Source: Carallia brachiata
Taxonomy: Eukaryota; Streptophyta; Magnoliopsida; Malpighiales; Rhizophoraceae
DNA length: 64,000 nt
Direction of reading: 5' to 3'
Assembly (NCBI GenBank): GCA_021464245.1
Contig: JADCRB010000013.1
Span: 4,942,466-5,006,465, forward strand
Shown: piece after piece, positions 56,166 through 64,000 of the stretch
Layout: the number at the start of each line of letters is the position of its first letter
Numbering within the stretch: position 1 is the first letter of the stretch
Translations under genes and position numbers: made by a program
The notes under the pieces: generated by a model
The model's input: only the letters and a program-made list of their open reading frames with translations
Databases searched by the model: none
Told to the model about the DNA's origin: nothing

Positions 56166-59100
56166 TTACATCCCCATTGTCATTCTAGGGGGGAACATGG
56201 AGAGCGTGTTATGAAAACAAAATGAAGAACCAGAAGCATTTACGACTATGTGCTTGAGAGGATAATCGACATCGCGACCACCTGCATGCTTGACGAACTC
56301 CATTGGGGAGAGAAAGCTGCCGTGGCATACACATATTATCCTCACGTCCTCTCCCTTACCGTACTTGTACAAGATGCCTTCTATTCTTCTACCGTTGGGA
56401 CCATCTCCTTTTGTAAAGACATAAGGCAGATCTTCCATAGCATCTGCCCCGATTTCCCTCCCCATGTTTTCTGAAGAATCAAACTTCGTGGATGGATTTT
56501 CCAACTCAGAACCTGAGGTTCTGCAAACATTGTCGTTTGTCTTGCCCCGTGAAGAACCTACAGCGTCTTGATTGCTTCGTGCTTGCACTAATTGATCACT
56601 CGAGGTGCTTCTTGCTTCACCAACGCTGCTTGATCCTGTGATCCATGTGGGCAAGAAATTATTATAAGAATGACTAACCAGCTTTTGGCATAAATGTCCT
56701 TGAGTTAGCTTTTGGCTAACCGGCTTACTTTAGATGCTGAGGAAAATCCTAGATGATGGAGGACACTATGCGTATCATGGAAGAGAATGACTTTAAAGAA
56801 CTTCCACAAAATTAAAAAATTGTGCCAAAGAAAACCTTAGATGATAGCGTATGCTACAGTGTAACACTGAGGAAAATAAGCCTTAAAAGTTCTTCCAGAA
56901 AATTGAAGGAGCGAGTCAATTTTTGCAATGACATATTGATGAAGCAGTAAGACGCATTAAAAAAGCTTTTGACACATCCAAGCATACCACCAGTTATTCA
57001 CAAAATCAACGAGATAACTGCAACCATATTTTACGAATAACAGTAACATGAACAAAGAGTAAGACACTTGATTTTTGAACTCTCTTAAATTGTTTTTGGG
57101 CTCATAAATTTTTGAGTAAAGGTGAGGAAAATACACTCCTTAGTTTGTTCAGTAAAGACTTTTTTTTTCCACCGACCAGAAATCTCGTATGTACAGTGCA
57201 ATGGGCATTTTCAACTTGGTTACGCAAGTCACAAGAGGCAGACAAATGTACCATCCCAATACCAAAGAAAATTAATAAGAACAGGGAGAGAAAGCAGAAT
57301 GTAGACTACAAAACTGGTCTCAATATGCCCGAGGAAAACAACTCAACAAACAAGATATTTCATGGAATAACCGGGGGGGGGGGGGGGGGGGGGGAAGAGC
57401 ATTAAAAAAAATTGTCGAATGAACAAGGTCTTCCACCAACCTTTGAGAGAAAACGTTAACAACTGAATTAGAAACCAGTACTAGTAACCATTGAAAGGAA
57501 GCAAATAATCTACATCCTTCATCTAAGGTGAGACTCATGCATGTTAGGTCAAAACCCATAATGGGGAATAAGCAGACCTGCTCAGAGTTGTCCTCACTTC
57601 GGTCACCTCCAATGCCTAGGACATCAAGCTTGACTAAATTTTGAATCCACAAAAGTTCTCCCAATTCATCCAAAAGCAACAAAGAATGGCAACAACAGAT
57701 AGAATGTCTTGCATAACTACTTTGCTTAATTGGAACTGCCTAGCATAGTGAAATAACTCTACCTGGCGGAGGAATGGCCTCCGCTCCTTTACTCCCTTTT
57801 ATCTTATTCATTTGCTATATATGTTATTTCTACTTTATATATATATAGAGGAAAATAAGAAAATTTAAAAATTATCAAATTACTTTATGTTATTTCACAA
57901 ATAACACATATAGTTTGAGCAAAATGCATCACACATCTGAAGTGCTTATGCATACATCAGAACGGCCTTTTACGATATTGTTGCATGTATTCTAAAACAG
58001 GATTCTCCTCTGGCACAATGGCACAAAATTTATGTCCTGAGTGTTAACTAACACATGAAAATCTGGAACCAAGAGAAAATTCTTCCTCTTAGCATAAGAT
58101 AAGTAAGGTAATATGCCAGTAACTATAAAAATTCATGATAAGCTGGACTTTTCAGATCCCTAAATACTTCAAATAAATTCCTGAGTTCCATAAAAAATAA
58201 ACAAATAGGAAATCACAACTTTAGTGCTTAGCCCAGTTGATTTGAAAAAATTCACCAGCTTGGTGAAATGCTGAAGGGTTTCTAAAGATAAGCATAAAAC
58301 ATATCATTTTTTTTCCCATGTGAAACACACTATATTATTTTTCACCAATTAAACAACCACATTGTTAAGTGTTAACTCGACTGCCAGACTATAAGGATGC
58401 AAGTGAAAGAAGAATCCATAATTGTCTTTTCAATAGTATTCCATTTTATTTGGGCAACAGAAAAATAAAAGAAATGCTTTGCACCTTTAGATGAGCAATA
58501 TCTAATTCCAATTCACTAATCTGCAACTATGGCACCAAAAATTAGGATATCAATTAATAGCCTGCCTCCTAAACTACCAAGACCATTGCCTTGACCTTAA
58601 ATTCATTCCTATGTGTACAAGGTTTCATGAAAAACAAAACAAGCTCCACCTGAGAGGAACTAGTGCCACAACTTCAATTTTTCAGATTAAGAGTATTATT
58701 AACCAGAAACAATGACAATATCAATTTTGATGCCTTCCCCCAAAGTCCACCAAACTAAAGACTAGTAAACCTAACAACTTTCAAAATGGCACCGGCTCTC
58801 CAACTAAAGTCCACCAAACTTAATCCAACACAGGAAGCCCCCTAACACACACCAACTACCAAATAAACTACGAATTTATCAAAGCCCCATAACTCCAAAA
58901 CATAAGTATATTGAACAAAAGAAGATAAAAGGGTTGAGATAAAAAAAAATACTTTGAAGGGGCTTGCTCCCATTTCAGACATCCCAGAAGAACTTTCTCC
59001 TCCCTGAGACTCCACAGACCCTTGTGCCAGCCAATCCTCTCAGGTTATTACTGCTCCTATTCACATTCATTGCTCCAATACCCCGCTGCTGGGCCCAAGC

Positions 59101-59611
59101 TGGCGTCCAATTCTCCCTATTCACATTCAAATGCCTCCTTTCCTCCTCGAAATTCAACTCACCCCTCAAGTTGGCATTCAAGTTCTTTTGTTGCTTCTGG
59201 CATCGCCTCCTCTTAGCCTGCATTCTCCTCAAGCACTGCATTTCCTTCCTCTTCCTCCATTCCTCTGTCTCTATTGGCAATGAAGATGTCCTCGTGAGGA
59301 AAGGATACGATACAGGCGATGTTGCACTGAGCACATCAGCTATTGACGAAGATCGTATCAACTTCTTTGCTGTCTTATCAACCCCAAATCTTCCTCCAAG
59401 TGACAACCCCAGATTCAACTCAATCTCCTCTTTATCTTCCTCCTCTTCACTTGTTGGCCGTATCTTGTGCTGCTGTGCATCAAAAGTCGACGCGAATCTC
59501 TGCAACAGATCTCTGGGTGTCTGTTGTTTCCAAGGAAAAGCAATCCATAACATCCATTGCTCTGCTGCTACTATTACTCCTTCTGAATCTATTTTCATTT
59601 GCCTCTCCCAT
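56166..59611 (-). CDS. Ninja/AFP-family (ABI5-binding protein) transcriptional co-repressor; several frame breaks
   Basis: Two exons on the minus strand: 59611-58953 and 56635-56166 (TAA), with an intron of about 2.3 kb. The product carries PRDLLQRF, the EAR motif in [16 protein letters not shown] (which recruits TOPLESS co-repressors), a basic [21 protein letters not shown] segment and the C-terminal Ninja domain ([42 protein letters not shown]). AFP proteins bind ABI5 and dampen ABA responses; NINJA links JAZ repressors to TOPLESS. The wording fits AFP2/AFP3-like members. The family reading changes frame near 59540-59555 (after [14 protein letters not shown]), near 59015-59045 (before [10 protein letters not shown]) and near 58965-58975 (before SKPLQ). 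A continuous frame from the ATG at 59598 covers only the middle. The exon 2 domain is intact. Base errors or decay are both possible. Confidence 0.8.
57373..57394 (+). repeat. Homopolymer of 22 G
   Basis: An uninterrupted run of 22 guanines lies inside the AFP intron (C-run on the gene strand). Its exact length is unlikely to be reliable. Confidence 0.9.
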
Positions 59612-60020
59612 AATCAATCGTTTCTTCAAAAACCCAAAAAGGAGAGAGGAAAAAAAAAAAACACAGGACGCTACAGTAGATTGGATGGCAATTTCACGGA
59701 CAATGAAACAAAGCATGGAGATGAACTAATACATCTGATTTAGAAAAACCCATGTTTCAAAACGCAATCTTTCTTCCTCCCAGACACAATTAAACCTTAA
59801 GAACTGTAAAAAATAGCAAAACAGAAACGCTTCTGTGATGGGCAGTTTTTCTAATTCGTATTAATTTCCAAAGGGCAAAAAAACCGCAACAAAGAAGAAA
59901 ATGTTCTAACGTTTTGTAGGAAGGGAAGAGAGACGGAACAAAATCAGAAAGAATCGAAGCAACACAGAGAAGGAGAGGGAGACAGAGAGACAGACAGTAT
60001 GGGTTATTGACTGAGGGAGG

Positions 60021-60029
60021 ACGCGTGTC
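60021..60029. promoter_or_regulatory. CE3-like ABA coupling element upstream of AFP
   Basis: ACGCGTGTC is the core of the CE3 coupling element known from ABA-responsive promoters. It lies about 410 bases upstream of the AFP start on the minus strand and about 70 bases from an ABRE core. Function is inferred from sequence only. Confidence 0.45.
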
Positions 60030-60091
60030 GTGTTGCAGACATCGCATGGAGAAGTGGCCACCTGTTCATCAGTTTAGGCTTCTGGGAATTC

Positions 60092-60100
60092 GCCACGTGG
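60092..60100. promoter_or_regulatory. ABRE/G-box core upstream of AFP
   Basis: GCCACGTGG contains the palindromic CACGTG core bound by bZIP factors such as ABI5/ABFs. It lies about 480 bases upstream of the AFP start codon. A CT-rich leader-like tract on the gene strand at 59955-59997 suggests that transcription starts near 60000, which would place this box just upstream of it. A TATATATA motif at about 60204 is an alternative promoter core. Confidence 0.5.
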
Positions 60101-62690
60101 TTGCCACGCTTCGGATCGTTATTCCCTGAAAGGGGCGGCGTTGGCTTTTGCCGCATGTCTTTCTTTCTAGTTTGGATTTGGTGACACCAAAACAAAAAAG
60201 GAATGTATATATACATGCTACTGTATAATTTACGTCAAGTAAAAATAATTAATTTAATAATTTTTTATTTTTTATATTTAACATATATTTTATAATTTAA
60301 TAATTTAAATATCTACATATTAATCTTATGTTTGCAAGTACGTAACCACGTAATTTCTTAAAAAAAAAAAAAGAGAAAAATGAGAGCATGGTGTCTTACC
60401 GTTGCGTCAACCACGGTCAAAGTTGCAAAATCAATGGATAGTTATATTATTTGTTGCAACCAGTATAGATTTAGCATACTACTTAACTTTAATAAAATTT
60501 AATTACATAAATTTTCACTTAAAATTCAAATCTTTTAAGCCAGCTGAACTGCACATTGAGTTCGACTCCTAGAATTTAAATCAATCCGATGCGTCGCAAT
60601 CTATTGAAAGTACCCGGCGGTGCCCCGACGTGGGGAAGCTTTAGCTTTTCAGGTGAATGTGGATTGATGTTGATAATGTTCAATTTAGATGTGTCCGGAG
60701 TATATATTGCAGTTGACTAGATGACTGAGACGTAAATGTAATTTCGTCATACCTGATTTGTCTTATTACTAATTTAGAGAGATATTTTTATTTTTTAAAA
60801 TTATTGATTAGAATTAAGGTTAGACGTTAATCGTATATTGTAAACCACGAAATGTTACTCGACTTTGCGAGAAATAGCTCGGTTTTTTTCGATGTTAATG
60901 AAAATAATCAACTATTATAAGAGGGGTTGGTGAGTGAAAACAACCATCATTTGATAATGGCATCATCTCAACTCGATACTATCTTTATGTGGCAAATTAG
61001 GAGACATGCCTAAATCAGAAAATAAGCCCAAACCGTGAGGCCCATTATTTTGGAGATTAGAGAGATTCGATCAAATCATTTTAGAGAAGGACGCATTCGA
61101 TGAAAAAAAAGAAAAAAAAAAAGTAATAAGCAATAGAAGCCCTAATAGAAGCCCTAGTAAAGCCTCAAAGCTCTTCATTTTTATTTTTAGTTTTTTAAAT
61201 AAAAAATATGTATTATCGGTATGTGAGTTATCGCACTTTAAGTCGTAATCAGGAGTTATCGTTGACATTTTCATTTAATCTTTCTCATAGAGAGAATTTT
61301 TTACTAGAACACTGATGAGGCTGAACGTAATTTCTTCACAGCTCACCCAATGTATTGAATTTTATTCTCATAGTCGTCCATTATCAAATCCTTAAATCTC
61401 ATTTTGGGTGAGGACACTCAATACATTAGTTAGGGGATTATGTAGTGTAGAGATTTAAACTTAAGGCAATTGCGTGAAACGTACGCTGAATTACTATGTA
61501 AACTATCATTTCAAATGGTCCCAAATCTCTTTATTTATAGAATAAATAGGATTTTGATTGCATGTATAGTAAAATCACGCCTCTCATTTTTAATTGGAGG
61601 AGATGCTTTTGAAAAAAGGCACTCTCCATTCTTAGTTCCAACTTGAAAACTAGTGAATGTCGTGAATTCCTATTCTTTTTTTTTTTTTTTCCTTACTAGT
61701 TTATAAGTATCAGAAATTACTAATTGGATTTACTGGGAGAGTGACAGAAAAAGACACAGAAATGACTCGGATGATGAGGACTAGTCTGAATGAAGAAATT
61801 GAATTTGATGGGACAGAGCAGAACTAAAGCTCCTCAATATGTAAGAAAGGAAAAGGTTAGGAAGAAATTGCCTCTACTTGTATCTAATAGCCAACAAACA
61901 TGCAATATTTTATAATTTTGATATCATTAATGTTTTAGAACTTGAAATATTTAGACTAGAGATGTACGTTCTAATTGTCAAAATGTCTTCTAAAAAACAA
62001 AAATTGTATCTTTTTTGGTCTGTTTTTTAAAAAAATATTCCTGTTATTTGTTCTGTTTTGACAGATAAAAATAAATTCCTCTCAAACATCTCATGCGGTG
62101 TCAATAAATTCACTATTTTTATCTTCTCTAATAACTAACTAACTTACCACTAACTTTTTTTTTTTTTTATTCTTGGTTTACTTCACCACTAACTATTTCT
62201 CTAATGGTTCACCTATGTAGACTAGGGTGCTAATGGTTCGGTTTCCGAACTAAACTGTAAATATCATTCACAATTAAAAAATTTCTTTATCTTTGTTAAC
62301 TTATTTTTTTATAAAAAAAAAATTATTTCTAAATAAAATATATATTTTGATATAATTTTTTAAAAGAAATTTATAATTACTATTATATATAAAATAAATA
62401 AGTGATTATCTTAAGATATAATAATAATTTTTTAATATTTAATTATTGTTAAAAATTATATTAATAATATATTTATTATTACAAACATAAAAATTATATA
62501 TATAATAATATTTTAATTCAGTTCAATTACTTATAATTTTTTAATATTAAATATTAAAATCAAATTAAAAAATTTTAATTTTTTTTTAATTTAATTAATT
62601 AATTAAAAAATTAATTTAAAAATTCGTTTCGATTCAATTCAGTTCGTTTTTACTCGGATGTAACCCGTGTGAAAAAGAAGGTGCCCCCAC

Positions 62691-64000
62691 CAACCAAACG
62701 GTGAAATCCCCGCCTCGTCTTTCATTCCCTCGCCAAGTGCCCTAAAACTGGCTGCTAGCCATTAAACTAACGACCAAAAACCAGAGAGGGACTTCAAGTT
62801 GAAATCCATCGTCATTGCGCTGCTTCTCGGGGAAACTCCACTCCTACCAGTACTGCTCCTCCTCCTCCTCCTCCTCCTCCTCCACGTCCACCGCCCGCGC
62901 CTTCCTCTTCCTCTCGCTCCTGTTTGTTCTTTCTCTCTCTCTTTCTCGATCGCTCTTCACTTGCAAATTAATTAGTCAATTATTTTGTTTTCTTTTACTT
63001 TCTTAGCACTTGCTTTATGTTTCCTCTTTTTTGTTTGGTTGTTTTTTTTTGGTTAATTGACTCTAATTGAGACTCGAACTTAAGACTGAAAGTCTTAAAG
63101 ACGGATAAGTAATGAGCTATATAACTCATTGGTTTTTGTTTGGTTGTTGTTGTTGTGATGATATATGATAATTTAAGGTTTCTTTTTTTTTTTTTTTAAT
63201 ATTTCTTTGTTGGTGATGATAGGAACTAAATGAATTGAGGAAGGTGGTTTTTTTAAGAATCCAAGCCTTGAAAGGGGTGAATTTTGGAGTTTTCTCTTCC
63301 TAATTTGGGTTTTCTTCAGGAATTACTTACACTTTTTTTTTTGGTTCGCTCAATTAATTGTTGTCTGATGTTGAAGATAGAGTGGAGCATTTGTTTTATG
63401 AAAACTAGGATGTATTTCTTGCAGAATTTGTGCTTGGACAAGCTCATAACTGAACATTAGATTGATGAATCAGGTTCACGTGTCGAAATTTCCTCATTAG
63501 GCTGATCCGACTGATCCTATTGGGAGAGCAATGCCCTTAAAGAGAGCATGTTGAAATTTATTCAAGATTCATGAACTCATACACAAGGAAGTTCAGCAAT
63601 TTACTTTGTTGCCTTAAAGCAGCTCTAATTAAAGAAATTTTATTCGTTTTAATTAAAGTTTTGTTTTTAAGGGATATGGATGTGGACAACGATGAAAAAT
63701 ATGCTACCTTGGGTTCTTTACCAATTTAGTTCCTTTGCCGTGCCCTGTTCTGGGCAATTTAAAAGAGAGTCTTTATCAACTTCAATGTTCTTGGCTTTTT
63801 TAATTAGCTTTGGCATGATCCCCACCTGCGAAAGTGCGATAGATAGCTTTGATCGTTTCTTCTTGGTTATTCACTATTGTATTCTTCATTTATATCCTGG
63901 GTTGCTTTATCGTATGTGTTTGAAGGTGTGATACCTAATTTTTTTGTCCTTAAATCTGCCATGTTCTTTTGTCTTGGAATCTACCTGTAATAGAATATCT
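62691..64000 (+). other. Possible 5' leader of a gene extending beyond the window
   Basis: The DNA changes from AT-rich to less AT-rich at about 62690 and contains a (CTC)n run at 62855-62883 and further CT tracts to 62960, as in plant 5' leaders. The rest to 64000 is T-rich and could be a leader intron. A minus-oriented B-box-like GAGACTCGAAC near 63070 may mark a SINE scrap. No convincing coding exon was recognised; an ATG at 63676 opens only a very short frame. Confidence 0.3.

Larger units (their letters stand above)
59612..62690. other. AFP upstream region and AT-rich intergenic DNA
   Basis: The first 600 bases hold the AFP leader and promoter. Beyond this no gene was found. The stretch 62230-62660 is bounded by GGTTCGGTTT and GATTCAATTCAGTTCG and may be another dispersed repeat of the AACCGG/GGTTCGG type. 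Open frames near 61.1 kb are low-complexity. Confidence 0.5.

Noticed and set aside
58964..59743. Plus-strand open frame of 259 codons
   Set aside because: It is the antisense shadow of AFP exon 1, whose minus strand carries the EAR motif and the basic segment.
63680..63931. Open frame of 83 codons near the end of the window
   Set aside because: The actual ATG nearby (63676) gives a very short frame, and the longer frame lacks a convincing start or family motif.

Overview
The window looks like nuclear DNA of a dicotyledonous plant. Evidence is the AT-rich intergenic DNA, T-rich introns with GT..AG borders, plant-only families (TDY-class MAP kinase, tubby F-box, Ninja/AFP, DOG1, GIL1-like DUF641, CYP85-clan P450, BASS and FAX transporters) and plant-type SINE, LINE and MITE remnants. 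The species cannot be named from this sequence. I see no operon, CRISPR array, phage or bacterial feature. Names come from recognising motifs and remembered family sequences; no search was run.

Layout. 0-1.6 kb: one exon of an ESCRT-II VPS22-like gene without its last exon, followed by half of a LINE RNase H domain. 5.4-10.3 kb (+): seven-exon gene for a secreted protein that I read as a permuted papain/NlpC-like hydrolase, with two frame breaks. 10.9-13.5 kb (-): intact four-exon cytochrome P450. 15.2-17.5 kb (-): three-exon FAX/Tmemb_14 transporter with a tandem duplication in intron 1. 21.8-23.2 kb (+): single-exon GIL1-like gene. 26.6-28.1 kb (+): DOG1-like gene whose intron holds tandem copies of its own 5' splice junction. 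35.7-41.8 kb (+): TULP7-like tubby F-box gene, frame broken near its end. 44.0-47.1 kb (+): intact seven-exon BASS transporter. 49.4-54.8 kb (+): MPK20-like MAP kinase, ten exons, frame broken near its end. 56.2-59.6 kb (-): Ninja/AFP gene with probably three frame breaks. A leader-like CT-rich stretch at 62.7-63 kb may start another gene that runs out of the window.

The gaps hold decayed transposable elements: two hAT-like MITEs, long foldback elements, an AACCGG-type dispersed repeat, a SINE and a LINE-like insertion with visible target-site duplications, and two Au-like SINEs in one MPK20 intron. The genes are unrelated neighbours with no shared pathway. Two have a thematic link to ABA and dormancy (DOG1-like and AFP), and the AFP upstream region carries an ABRE core beside a CE3-like element.

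Most notable observations: (1) the DOG1-like intron, where the first repeat has a GC donor and the second a canonical GT donor exactly 156 nt downstream in an open frame, so a 52-residue in-frame isoform is possible; (2) a run of single-base frame breaks, mostly in or beside short homopolymers, across four otherwise well conserved genes, which looks more like assembly indels than four pseudogenes; (3) the probable catalytic fold of the unnamed secreted family at 5.5-10.3 kb. I found no clearly new multi-gene system.
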